NCBI GenBank assembly: GCA_050084985.1
Contig: JBITNC010000001.1
Location: 24,676,001 to 24,740,000, forward strand
Direction of reading: 5' to 3'
Length of the DNA: 64,000 bases
Origin: Nageia nagi
Lineage: Eukaryota; Pinophyta
In this document: piece by piece, positions 1 to 11,379 of the stretch
Layout of the letters: each line of letters starts with the position of its first letter
How positions within the stretch are numbered: position 1 is the first letter of the stretch
The notes under the pieces: model-generated
What the model was told of the DNA's origin: nothing
What the model saw: only the letters and a program-made list of their open reading frames with translations
Database searches by the model: none
Made by a program: the position numbers and the translations under genes

Positions 1-1301
1 TCTAGGAGGAATATGAAATGAAGGGAATGCAAACGGCATTCTCAACCTATCAAATGCAAAATTAGCATGTACAATAGCAGTGGAGAATTGAAAATCAATC
101 AGAAGTGTTTTTTGAGATTGTAGTTTACTGTTCATTGTTAAGGAATTGAGGGCAGAATATTGTACTTCTTCCTGTGTCAAGATTTTCTTGTATGAATGTA
201 TTATTTTGCTTGTATTAGACATCCAAAACCCAAATCAGCTTGTGAAAAATAAACTCATTCTGGCAAGTTTTCCAAACCATCCACAGTCCGACTGTCTGTT
301 TTCCCACCCACGATCTGCCTGTCTGCATTCCAAACTGCCTACGATCTAGTTCTTTGTGTAGTTAGGCTGTTTTTGTTATCCTGAGGTTTGTTCAGGGTCT
401 GTCTGAGTCTTCTAAGGTGTTAATTCACATATTTCAATTATTTTATACATGAAGAAAAAAGCAAATGTACATCAAAGTTTCTAGAACAAGAAATCTTCTC
501 ATTGAAGAAAGATGTACAACAAGGCCTTGAGAAAGAGTACATAGAGAGATAGAGATGTGTGCAATTTAAAAAAAAATATACAATGAAATGTCAACGGTGC
601 CTTTATTGAGTGGTTGAGATATCTAGCGTTAATGCTTATAACTCATAAGGTTCAAACCGGATCGCAACCACAATAATAATGCCACCGCAAGTGATAAGAC
701 AGTGCTACTGCACAGCTTGGAGATGATATTCCCACTGAAATGGCATAATAGGCAGGGAACCCACCAACACGTATTGATCTATCAAAACAAAATGAATATA
801 TACCCCAATACAACAGCATCTGATCAATTGGAACAGCTTTAACTACTTGTAGATCAGACATTCAAGAAAATTCACATCTATCTCCGCTCTGTGTGTTGCC
901 TCAGAAGGGTGACACATCATGTGTGAAGGACTTGATGTCAACATTGTATTAGCACATAATCAGATATAATACCTACACATCTTGAGGAAATTTGAAGGAA
1001 AAGAGAAGCCAAAATAGGATGTTGAGTGACCAAAATAATATTATGTTCAAAATGTTAATCACTGTGGCATTATAAACAACAACTAAATGTCACCGTTTAT
1101 GGAACTCCACAGATCTGTTAATATTCGGAAAGTTTTGTTGAAGTTCTTGTATCGACTATAGACTAATTTATATCATTTATCATGTTATTAAATAATGATG
1201 AACACAGATTGTGCATTATTTAGATAATTAGGTGTGAAGAGAATTATCATCAAACTCAGTCTATTCATCTGTCTCCAAGACATAAGAACAATCAGACGAA
1301 C
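1..1301 (-). other. COQ2 intron 2 (partial)
   Basis: Sequence downstream (minus strand) of the exon 2 donor. I looked for the next conserved COQ2 block, which should begin with a Glu-Arg-Thr-Lys-type motif, and did not find it on this strand. Exon 3 is therefore probably beyond the left edge and this stretch is intron. No other gene, repeat array or RNA was recognised; short open frames here have no family features. Confidence 0.6.
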
Positions 1302-1437
1302 CTTCACATCAATATCTCGATCAAGAAGGTCATTAACTGTGCAACCAGCCCCTCTCAAAAGAAAAGCTCCCAGTCCAAACAATGTCATCATTTTAAAATC
1401 AGGTAGACTTCCAGACGGTGCAGCCAAAGCAATGGAC
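1302..1437 (-). CDS. COQ2: COQ2 exon 2, 4-hydroxybenzoate polyprenyltransferase
   Basis: Second coding exon, 136 nt, of the enzyme that joins a polyprenyl chain to 4-hydroxybenzoate in the inner mitochondrial membrane, the first membrane-bound step of ubiquinone synthesis. The acceptor TTATTAG precedes base 1437, and the donor AAG/GTTCGT follows base 1302. The translation [17 protein letters not shown] leads into a glycine/leucine-rich membrane segment and the motif [15 protein letters not shown]. This is the first Asp-rich NDxxDxxxD motif of UbiA prenyltransferases, which binds the Mg-prenyl diphosphate. Exon 1 leaves two bases of a Trp codon and this exon supplies the third; 431+136 nt gives 189 whole codons. 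What is seen: motif, splice sites and phase. What is inferred: mitochondrial location and function from the family. The second Asp-rich motif must be in later exons outside the window. Confidence 0.9.
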
Positions 1438-2501
1438 CTAATAAATTAAATAAAGTCAAAAGAACCATCACAGACATACAAAAAGTCTCATAAATAACTA
1501 ATAAAAATACATAAATACAAAGCTGGTCAAGAAGAATTGTTTAGCAGCTAACAATCAACTTCAATGCCTTTGTACAACAGCAAGAGCATTAATGAGGGAA
1601 AGACATGATACTCCAAAAGCCATAACAATATAAACTAATTATATCCCATAGTATTGAAGAAACGAGTGCATTTTGCAAACAGAATATGAACAGGTTCAAT
1701 CCAGTGGAGCTAGATTAAAATCTTAAGTTAACAGTCACATCATATCTCCCATTATTGGTTAGAGTAAAGAATTTGTCCCAAGATCATTGGTCATGAATTA
1801 GGCTAGTATAAGCATTAAAATTGCTGGGCAATTTGCATAGCATGTTCCCTTGGATTCCATGATTCAATATTTGTGCATGCCAAAGTCTTACTTTGGGAAT
1901 AAATTTCCGCTAACTCATACAGATGCCCGTCACAAAGAAAGCACAATGCCAGTGACCACCAACACCTGACTCATGATTTACCTCAATCCCAGCCCCCGAA
2001 TAAAACCAAAAAAAAAAACCCAAAAGTTGACGCGTATGTGCCAAGGCTCTCTTCGGTTACCGAGGTTTGGGATTCAAATGCTTACCACACTTATTAGACA
2101 AAACAGTTTTACAAATAGGCAGCCGAAAAAGCTTCAAACAAAAGATTCAGAACAGTAGCCAGAACTCAGGTAATAGTGCACTCGAGTCTACATGTACTGA
2201 CATAAGAAATCACCTCAGACCTACAAACCATGAAAGCCATTAGTCCCACATAATGTAAGCAACATCAAAGTTTGCCCCAAATTATCATCAAAATTTCCCT
2301 GCATCTGACAAATGAGTCTTGTGCATTTGAATCCCTCCTGGCTAGATTGTGACCTAAAAAATATCCTCTCCATCTCGTATATATGGGTGGCTAAGTTACA
2401 TATGGATCGGATGTCTTTGTCCTAGCTCTGAATTAAAAAAATGAATGAAATTTCAAATTAAGCAATTATTGTATTCAAGCAGGGAGAATTAGAGAGCCTA
2501 C
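1438..2501 (-). other. COQ2 intron 1
   Basis: A 1,064 bp intron bounded by the donor GTAGGC (from base 2501 on the minus strand) and the acceptor TTATTAG (ending at 1438). It interrupts the conserved Trp-Ser-Ile-Ala-Leu-Ala segment. No inserted element or RNA gene was recognised inside it. Confidence 0.85.
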
Positions 2502-2932
2502 CACATGCAAGGCCAGGCTAACAGCCAGGTTCCAATGGGCTTATCTAAGCGAGCTAAATGCGCGTATGGCACTATCCATCTTGGAAGATATACATCAATC
2601 CATGACGCCTCTTTCTCTTTGTCTACGACAGTTTCTCTCAATCCAGACGACAGTGCAATTGACTGATTCTGAAACCATGGGATGTTAGACTTATATGAAT
2701 TGATATAGCCCTGCCTTGAACCCCCTCTGAACTTGAAGTCAAATGGGTGTCTGTGTGTGAATCCAAACTTAGTTGCGAGGCTGTGCAGATGAGGAGTTGG
2801 TGGCCCGTCGTCATGCTCTGCAGGATTTCCAGATGATGTTGATGTGGGTGATTCCCAATTTAGATGAGAAGGGCACAGTGAAGTAATAAAAATATATCTT
2901 TTTCTAACAGCACGAGAGAGCCAAAGAGCCAT
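2502..2932 (-). CDS. COQ2: COQ2 exon 1 with start codon and transit peptide
   Basis: First coding exon, 431 nt. I chose the ATG at 2932-2930 because it begins MALWLSRAVRKR, an Arg-rich, acid-free start typical of a mitochondrial targeting peptide. The frame is open upstream to an ATG at 3064, but those 44 residues are low-complexity and have no family feature. Residues 1 to about 105 are variable presequence. The conserved domain starts near LPRWIVPYAHLARLDKPIG and ends at the exon edge with WLLAWPCMW, the first membrane helix of the UbiA fold. The exon ends inside a Trp codon at 2502, before GTAGGC. The gene is the only ordinary cellular gene I can support here, and its exons show no stops or frameshifts, unlike the rest of the window. 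Expression cannot be judged from sequence alone. The product could be another UbiA enzyme, but the LARLDKPIG and NDLLDRDID pair fits COQ2 best. Confidence 0.9.
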
Positions 2933-5030
2933 TCCGGACTCCTTCGCTGCTGCCGCTGCCCAGACCGATGAAATACATATGTAGGGAGTTTTCCGTTTGT
3001 CTTGATGAAAATATAATAATTTTTTTTTGTTTGGGTAGTTTTTCTTTCCTTGATAGCAGGGCACTCTTAAGCTTAGAACAGATGACTAAGGGATATAATT
3101 TACCTTTTTCCTAGGGGTCTATATATCATTATTTATTTCGTAAAATTTCAGATATTTTCACTTAATTTTGTGTATTTCTATTTAATCTTCTTTTATTTGA
3201 TTTTAAATAATAGTTTTATGATTTATGTAAGATTATTAATAATATATTTTTACAAAAAAAAATTAGTATGTAAACTTAATCTCAATAAAGTATATGTGGA
3301 GATCTTCTAATGTTACAAAATAAATGAAAAATATTTATAAAAAATCTTACAAAGTTAAGATAACAATATGTTTTATTATGAAAGCATCAACTCTCAATCA
3401 TGTTTAAGATGTATGTTATCTTTTACCCACTCAAATAAAGAGTTTTCTTATAATATAAATGTAAATGTAGACTTTTGAATTCTTTTAATGATAATTTTTC
3501 AAAAACTTCACATTCTCATAAGACTTTATACTTGTTGTAGTACTCAAAAAATTACTTAATAACTAGAATACTTCACTCTATAAGCACTTGAATTCTCTCT
3601 TTCTAACTTACCCTCCATGTTTATGGAGTACCTATATTTATAAATTCAATTAGGTATTTAGAATTTCTAAATGTCTTGGATATTTTTAGAAAAATCTATT
3701 TTTCACTTTCTAAAATATCCATAATATTTTTTATTGAAATGTTCATATATTATATTAACTTATAAAATATAATCCTACATCCACAAAAAAATAAAAATAG
3801 GTTAAAATTTATCAAAAACTAAAAACAAACAAATTCCAAATGTCAAAACTACATATCCTAAATTGGAGATCACAACATTAAAGTACATAATAAAAGTAAT
3901 GCCAAGGGTAGTAACAAGGTTATATGAATACTATGAGAAAATGATCTCTTCTTTTGGCAGGTAAACAATCTTCATTTGATATCACATAATACAATACAAA
4001 AGGAACATTCTCCCAATCCTCCATTAGCTCTTTCAATCACTCTAAGTTCATAATCTTTGTACTTGCTTGCATTGATATTTATAAAAATACCTTTGTAATG
4101 GTAGCAATTTTATTAAAAGGTGTGAAATAATTGTTAACATTATAATATGTAAATAAAAAATTAATTTGATTTTTTTATATCTAAAAAAAAGCACATAAAA
4201 GTTATGCCAAACAATAATAAGATGAAGAGGCATTATAATGTAATTTCCATAAAAAAAAACTTATTATTAATTAAAAAATTATAGATAAAATGGTATAAAA
4301 TTTTATAAATCCATAATCAAGCATTTTGCACCTTAACACAATACTATAAAATACAAAAAAGTTATATTCTAATTACAAAAAGGATAATGAGGATTTAAAA
4401 TTTGTAAATACTACATCTTGATACCAACGGATAAGCCTTAATGCATGATACACCAAGCAAAGTACATGATCTTAGATTAAACGCGTAACTTTCTCAATTT
4501 GTTTTCTCCAATCTCTAATTAAGGGGATCAAATCATATTTTTCATTTGATTTATTCACCATAAAAATATAATAATCACTATCATATCTTAGCCTTATACC
4601 AAAGAAAAGGTATTTTCACATGCCTCCATGAAATTTTCTACCATGTCTATTATGAATTGATGGTAGCCTTCAATTGTAATTAATATAGGACATGGAAGAA
4701 AATTCTAAGTTTGAAAACTAATAATATCCATGACCTATAAAATTATCTTGCAAAAATATGAAGAGGAGAAAATGATGGGCACAAGGCATAAACAAACTCA
4801 TCTTGACAAAAAGGTGGCGACCATCAAAATTTTGGAAAAGTATTTAATATACAAAATTGAATTCCATATCTTATCCATTTAAGTTAGCATTTGATAAACT
4901 CCCAAGCCTTCAAAATATTCTTGATAATTAAAGAACGTATAATTTTAACATGTTTAGAAGTAACTAATAGAATTCAAAAATCAACACCTCTCCAAGTTTA
5001 TTTCCCATCAAGTGATATGCAATCACATGA
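2933..5030. other. AT-rich flank, no gene seen
   Basis: The first part, to about 3.1 kb, should hold the COQ2 5' UTR and promoter on the minus strand. I see no convincing TATA box. The rest is very AT-rich with short homopolymers and no readable domain on either strand. It may include the outer end of gypsy element F, but I could not place a boundary. Confidence 0.4.
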
Positions 5031-5784
5031 AGCCAATGGCTTACTAGGATTCTCAAATATAGATTTTCTCAATTAGGATATAATCTTATTTTTAACTATA
5101 TCATAAAATTAAATGTATATGTAATGTAAATTATTGAAGAAGCTAAAATAAATAATAGTAATGAAGAATTATACATACACACAAATTGACACAAAGATTT
5201 ATAGTGGTTCCCCTAAATGTGAGAGCACATCCACTTGCAATAAAAATATGATCTCTTAATTGGCCAAATGAAGATTGCAACAATAAGAGAAAGATATGGT
5301 GTTGTCCATAAAATATCAAATGCATCCTCTAAATAGTTTGCAACACTTCTTACCCTCCTATATCAGTCTCATAATGATCTCAAGCATTAACAATGGCTCC
5401 AAAACATTCTGTAAGTTCAAAATAGACTCAACAACCTCAATAATCATAACTACAAGAAGATATAACTTTGAATCAATGGTTATTTACTTGCAAATCAATT
5501 GTACATCTCCCCAAATGATCTAAAATGATTAGAACCTCTTTAAATTATTTCTTAAAAGATCCCAATCTAATAATATTAGTAATATAGAAAGTATGCAATT
5601 ACAACATCAATGCAGTCCATCCCATAGATCCATGTTACCAAATTCCAATGGACTATACCAAATGATGAGCATGAAGATTTATGTTTTTCATCTTCACTCC
5701 AAGTTATTTGATACTTGAAATAAATCCTTTTAGATCACACTTTGCTTATGAAAAGGCTTTTGACCCCTAAAAGATCACTTTTGA
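5031..5784 (-). other. Probable 3' end/LTR remnant of gypsy element F
   Basis: This lies directly downstream of the F integrase on the minus strand, where the 3' UTR and 3' LTR should be. The segment near 5180-5240 (plus strand: TTTATAGTGGTTCC, then AATGTGAGAGCACATCC) resembles the LTR of element E near 24510-24530 and 26245-26270 (TTTATAGAGGTTCCTC, then AATGTGAGAGTACATCC). That suggests F and E belong to related families. The exact LTR ends are not visible. Confidence 0.35.
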
Positions 5785-6803
5785 AAAATATGAGGAAATA
5801 ATTCCCCTGCCTTAGTCTTGTCATACCACTTAGCCTTATTAAGTATTTTATCCTTTTAACCTAATCAACCATTTTTTTTGTTGTCCCCTTCTTGTATTAG
5901 AACATTTTTTTTGCAATATTAAATCTTTTCCAGTGCATCCATAATATTTGGAGATAATTCATCACTAATGATAAAACATGTTCTATTTCATCCTACTCTT
6001 TAATGATCATGGATGGCTAAAACAACTTCAAGTTTTCCATATTTACAATTGAATAAGTATTCATATAGGTGGGTATATTCAATCTAAATGCATTCTCACT
6101 TGCTTGCTCAATAATATCAAATATTTCATACCTTATAAGTTTCAATTTTATAGTTGGTCCTTGCAACGTCTACTTACTGAGATATAACTAAACTTTATCT
6201 CCTACTTGGAACTTATGGTTAACTCTATGTTTTTCATATCTTAACTTATACTTCGATTAGATAGCTATATGTTGTTTTTACACCTTCAAATGTACATGCC
6301 TAATTTATCAATGAATTTCGCAACTTGCTCTTCTTATTTCAAGATTGAATTTTCTTTATCCCTTTTTTACCCAAAAACATAATCAAAAGGTGATGGTGTA
6401 AGGTAAACAAAACATTTCTCAAATGATTTTTATTTGTAGAAGTATGAACTACCCTATTGTAAGAATATTGGATATAAATAAGATGCTCATCCCAAGTCTT
6501 TAGATGCTTTTCATAATAATATCTAATGATTTAAACTATTATTTGATTCACCACCTCAATTTGTCCATTAGTTTGAGGATGAAATGCAATACTCCTTTTT
6601 AGCCTTGTGTCCATTCCTTCCAACAAATAACTCTAAAAATTACCAAAAAATATAGAATCTTTATATGAAATAATACAAGTAGGCAAACCAAAATGAACCC
6701 ATGTATGAGAAAATAAAAGGTTTATTTCTTGTCCCATAATGATCTTCTTACATGGGATAAAACACACATCTTGCTATATATATCCACTACTACAAACAAA
6801 TAA
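5785..6803 (-). pseudogene. Gypsy element F integrase, C-terminal half
   Basis: Degenerate minus-strand coding sequence of a Ty3/gypsy integrase. In order it shows the catalytic-core start LFVVVDIYSKM (6803 leftward), a decayed middle with several stops, the HPQTDGQ-like block (here LKLMDKL, about 6565), the GDKV motif preceded by HRVNHKFQV (about 6200), and a C-terminal block with NAFRLNIP and KAKWYD. Element B is inserted exactly at 6804. Removing B and one copy of its 5-bp duplication joins Asn-Tyr from 30560 to Leu-Phe here without loss of frame. That proves this is the second half of the gene at 30560-30930. The gene is dead: multiple in-frame stops and a 23.8 kb insertion. The motif types fit plant Ty3/gypsy integrase; the lineage is not certain. 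Confidence 0.8.
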
Positions 6804-7986
6804 TGTTGATACCCAAAAATAACATATTTTCTTAAAACATGAGTTAATTGCATTGATATGCTTAGTTCATAATTTTTCTTAATTTTTAATGTCTAAATAT
6901 TCAAAAAGCAAATATGCAAATGTTCTTAAAAGCAAAATATTTCATAAAGTGCTAGATTACATCAAAAAGAGCTAAAATGACTAAAAAGAAAATAAAGCAC
7001 AAAAGGGTATTTCTTAGATACCTAACCTTAAGTTACAAGCATGATATAAAACATAATGCAAAAATAGAATTATTATCCTAGCTTATTATTTCTCATGATC
7101 ACTTATGAATTTATGGTATCAAAATTGCTCCAAGATTGTATGCTAAGGTTTGGAAGAATCAAGGGTTTCAACCATAATTCTCCATCAATTCTCTTCAAAC
7201 TTGGTTCTATGAATGCTTGGTAACATTTCTATAGTGGATTTATGTCTATATTGACATTATATTACATATATGTGTATATTCAAGGTTTTTGTAGGTATAT
7301 GTAAGAATTCACCATGGGAATGCTTGGGATCTTCAAGCTTTGTATCCTCCATTGAAATTGTGTGCATTTAGTATTTTTTTTGGGTTAAATCATTATAATT
7401 TGCATTTAGACTCATTAAATATCCATTTTTGCTCTCCACATTTGTAGATGTATGGTTTAAGTATATATTTAGCCTTGTGAGTATCCTTAGATCCTAGAGA
7501 TCTAAGGATCTTTAATATTTGTAGGGTTTGAAATACTTTTAAGGTTTTAAAGCATCATTATGATCTAAATTACATAATTATTAGTTATATCCATTCTAAT
7601 TTTTCAAAAACATCATTCTACTTATTCAAATCACATATATGTATATTCACATTGCATAATATGCATCCTTTTATTCGTTGTCTTCATTGATTGGAGGCTA
7701 GGGGGCTCATATTGCCTTTTGGAATGAGGCAACTCACTCCAAGCTCATTTAAGTGCCTTAAGGGAACTAAACTAGAGGTGCCCCTACCACATTTAGATGC
7801 ATTTAGGTTTATTTAGCATTATTACAAATTCTTGAATCATAATTTGAAGTTTAAGATAGATCTTTACACTCATCTTTGCATCATTCAAACTTAGAAAGCA
7901 TATGTTGTGTAATATCCAAGATACTTGCATGTACTAATATCTTGAGCATATTTGGTACATATTAGGTAGGGATTTTGGGTGCTACA
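6804..7986 (+). repeat. 5' LTR of element B
   Basis: It aligns with 29386-30554 along its length (for example, the block AGAGCTAAAATGACTAAAAA occurs in both). It begins TGTTGATACCCAAAA and ends GGGTGCTACA. It is an AT-rich 1.18 kb LTR with no convincing TATA box. Several percent divergence from its partner is visible by eye. Confidence 0.88.
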
Positions 7987-9661
7987 TTAAGTGTTTAACC
8001 CAACATGAATACCTCCTTGTGTTCAAGATTTGAATTGGGAAATTTTTTACATTTTCTTTTCCTCAAAATCCTTGCTAAAAATAAATTAGTCAAATTTGGT
8101 AAGGCATAACTTTTTGTAGATAAATCCAATTTCATTGATCTTTTTGTATTAGATAACCCTCAAAGGTACATTTATAATGAGCATACACATACCTAAATTT
8201 GTTAAAGGATTTATCATCATTTCAATAATTTTATGATAAATTATCCAATATCTACCCAGAAACATAGTCCAAATTATGCCCTATCCCTAGGCACATTGTG
8301 CCTCACCCCAGGCACACTACACCTTGTAAATTAACCAAAATTCACCCTCCAGGTGATCTTAAATATATTGCACCTTACCCCATATTCAATACACCTCATC
8401 CTATGTGCACTACATCTTGCAAAAAGCTCAAAACCCACTTAGGACTTGAAATGCATTGCACCTCATAATAGAAAGTGTTTTTTCTTAGAAAAACTTAGTA
8501 CAAGCATAACTTAGAGTGCACCTCATAATAATTAAGTAGAATTTTTGAAAATTTGTTCAAATTTTTGTAATAGGACTTAATTTTTGTCTTGTCACAGCCA
8601 AGTAGACCACTTATAAAGTATAGGGGGTTGTGATCATGCTCATTTTGAAAGTGTGGGCCCAACTTTGTTTGTTATTTTTGAATTTGCCTTCGTGATTAGA
8701 AATTGTTTAAAGCTCTCTCATGTGTGAGGGACTTGTAACCTACTTGGCATTACACCTTAGAGGAGGAGGAATGTTAATAGTTGGGTAAGACTTTGAATTA
8801 TTATAAGTATCTTGTCCATACTATTTCTTTGCTCTTTGTATACTAGGATTGCCATTCATTTTGTGTTGATATTAGTGAAAAATTACATTGATATTGAAGA
8901 GAATTATTGCATTCATATGAAATTTACTTTAGATGAAAATTAAATCTTGGAAATGATCTTTTGCTTGCTGTTGGGAATTGCTTACTCTTTGTTTCCTTCA
9001 TCCAAAAATGTAAATTTACATTACATTGGTTTCAAAAAGGAAAAAATAATTGAAAAGGGCATATTTTAGTGGGATTGTAAAATATTATTAAGGGAGTAGA
9101 AGTGCATTTCATACTAATTTTTCTTTCTCATATCTACTTTTTAAGCATTAATTCACAATCCTAGGCTTTTACTAGGGCACATGGACCTTATTCCCACAAC
9201 CTAACCCTTACTCGGAGTTGAAAACCAAAGTGGGAGCCCCCTATCTATTCAAGATAACTTCCTATAGAGGATACCTAAGGTACCCTGTAAAACATTTAAC
9301 CCTCATAGAGATTGAGCCTTACCTTTTTAAATGCTTAACTAGAATCATTTCTTAGGGAAACTAAATAAGGTGAGTCAAAATATACTTTGCATTAATATTA
9401 AACCTTATTAACAAGATAAGAGTCTCAATTGAACAAGAAAGCAATTAGATACATAAACAAAAATTGTTATCTCAAGCTATTGCTATCTTAATTTAGGTTT
9501 TCATTACATACTAAGGTTAATTGGTTAGATTGCATCCTCACTAAAATAAAATTTAATATCAATATATTGTAATCTTGGTGTTGTTTGTTTGTTTAAATTT
9601 TAAGCAAGCTTTCTTCCTTTTGCTTACGTATTTTTTAAGCTTTTGTTCTATTAAAATTAAA
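7987..9661 (+). other. Untranslated leader of element B
   Basis: 1.7 kb between the 5' LTR and the gag ATG. No standard tRNA-Met primer site follows the LTR and I could not identify the primer. It holds a perfect 15-nt inverted repeat AGGCACATTGTGCCT at 8289-8303 and, just after, related GCAC-rich motifs (to about 8420). No coding sequence was recognised. Confidence 0.6.
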
Positions 9662-9724
9662 ATGGATTTTCATCCATCTAAAGATCCTAATGGGAGTGAT
9701 GAAAATCCCACTATTGGAATGGTT
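9662..9724 (+). pseudogene. Element B gag, first 21 codons
   Basis: ATG at 9662 begins MDFHPSKDPNGSDENPT and continues to the insertion point of copia A. After A and the duplicated TGGTT are removed, the frame continues at 19216 with Glu-Ile-Arg-Ser, so this is the true gag start split by A. A stop appears four codons later, so B gag was or became inactive. Confidence 0.7.
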
Positions 9725-10227
9725 TGTTAGAATTTGTAATGAAATATTGTGAATATCTAAGCTCCTTGTAAGTTCAATTAATCACTTAAAGGATATGTAG
9801 ATACCGTAAGGGATTAATTGAATTCTTTATTATGTGTGGACTTTGACCTAACCATGGGTTAGTTGGTAGGTTAAAGTTAGGTCACACATTTATTGTAACC
9901 CTAACCTAACCCTTGGGTTAAAGGGAGGTTAGGGAGGTGCTCTCAAGCTATAAATAGAGGGCCTCTCCTCTTGTAAATACATCTAAGTTTTGGAGTAAGA
10001 TTACTCTACTTGGTTGTGTAGGAGAGAGCAAGAGAATAGTTGTAAGAGAGGCATAGATTGAGAATAGAGAACTAGTTGTGGATGTACTCCCAAGGAGGGA
10101 GGAACCACATTATATTGGTGTCATATTGTGTGAATGTGTTAGTAGCTTGTAGATGTTGTATGTTGAATGTGATTGAGCTTTCTATAGTCTTGGACCTTTG
10201 GGAATTAGATCTAGGCTAATTCCATCA
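9725..10227 (+). repeat. 5' LTR of element A
   Basis: 503 bp, TGTTAGAATTTG to AATTCCATCA. It contains a dense cluster of CCTAAC/GTTAGG motifs (9844-9940), including exact 9-bp inverted arms TGACCTAAC (9844-9852) and GTTAGGTCA (9876-9884), just upstream of a TATA box. It resembles the 503-bp LTR of element G at 52466. Confidence 0.95.
9949..9957 (+). promoter_or_regulatory. TATA box of element A LTR
   Basis: TATAAATAG, followed by a pyrimidine-rich CCTCTCCTC where transcription could start. The same motif is at 18932-18940 in the other LTR and at 52689-52697 in the G LTR, so it is conserved across this copia family. Confidence 0.7.
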
Positions 10228-10247
10228 ATTGGTATCTAGAGCTTGGT
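10228..10247 (+). other. Primer binding site of element A
   Basis: ATTGGTATCTAGAGCTTGGT starts directly after the LTR. It matches the copia consensus TGGTATCAGAGC, complementary to the initiator tRNA-Met 3' end, with one mismatch in the first 12 bases. Confidence 0.85.
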
Positions 10248-10914
10248 GTGGAAGCTCTTCTTCTACATTTTGGAGGTGCTTCATCCTTCTCAAATTTGGA
10301 GATCTTAATCCTAATCTTCATTGTGAGGTAAAAGGTTTGCAAAGGTATAACCTTGTATCCTTCTTTAACTAAGTTCATTATGATACTAATCTTTTGTATG
10401 ATTATGCTAGCTCAATGTCTTAGCAATACCATAATATATTTTTGCTATTCTCTTCTTACTAACAATATATTATGTTAGTAATCTATTTTTAATGTACAAA
10501 GAAAATGCTTTTTTTTGTGTGAGCAAAAATATATTATGATAGCATTTTATTGAAAAGATTTTTTACAATAGTCTTTTGTGAAAAATATCAAAAAAAGGGG
10601 AGGAAGGTGCAATTTTTTTTTACATATTTTATTGTTGAAATAAAGTGGAGGACTTTATTTACAAGTTTTTTTTAAATTTCTAGAGGCAATTGTTTTTAAA
10701 ATTTAAAGCAAATATGGGGATATTTGCCCTCTGTCATTTTTTTATTGTTGAAATAAAAAATGGAAAACTTTACAAGTTATTTGAAACATTTACAATATAT
10801 TCAAGTACTTTGAATATTTACAATATTTTTAGTTTTACAAAATTGAAAGTTTCAATTTTTTGAAAAATTGCAAAGGGCCACGTCAGCACCCCTGGTCTCA
10901 CGGCTGCTGCAAAA

Positions 10915-10990
10915 TATAAGCACGTAGGAGTAGAACCCATGACCAAGTTGTTAAAATCCACACGCTCTACTAGCTGAGCTCAGACGGCTG
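10915..10990 (-). tRNA. tRNA-Lys(UUU)-like pseudogene or SINE head
   Basis: On the minus strand there is GAGCTCAGCTAGTAGAGC (A box / D-arm), then an anticodon-loop-like ATTTTAA with UUU in the anticodon position, then GGGTTCTACTCC (B box / T-loop, one base off the pol III consensus). The acceptor stem does not pair, so it is not a working tRNA. It could be a tRNA pseudogene or the head of a tRNA-derived SINE carried in the leader intron of A. Confidence 0.5.
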
Positions 10991-11379
10991 CTACGTCTGA
11001 CCTACCTCGTTTCATATGCACAAAATGGATACGTGGAAAGAGTCTATAAATTACAAAATTTTTTTTACTGATATGCACCAAAATGATACGTTGAAAGGTC
11101 CTTTAGACATCTATGAATGCAAGTCTGGGAACGTGGTGCTACAACTGAACAACAATGCTGGCCTTTTAATGAGTGGGACTGTTGGAGGACAAATGAGTTT
11201 GGTAGAAGGTTCTTATACTTTGATGACAATGACTGTGTCTCCCATCCTCCTCGCACGTGAGCTGCGCCTCCTCCCTCACCGGTAGATAACCCACACTCAA
11301 AATCCTTCACCTGCCCACTGTATTGAATATGCTCATTTAATCTAATGGGACCAGGAGCACCCGGGAAAACCATTCGATG

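Noticed and set aside
652-861. Minus-strand frame of 69 codons as a third COQ2 exon
   Set aside because: It lacks the expected Glu-Arg-Thr-Lys and Pro-Phe-Gln-Gly residues of the next COQ2 block, and its frames do not read as a UbiA membrane segment.
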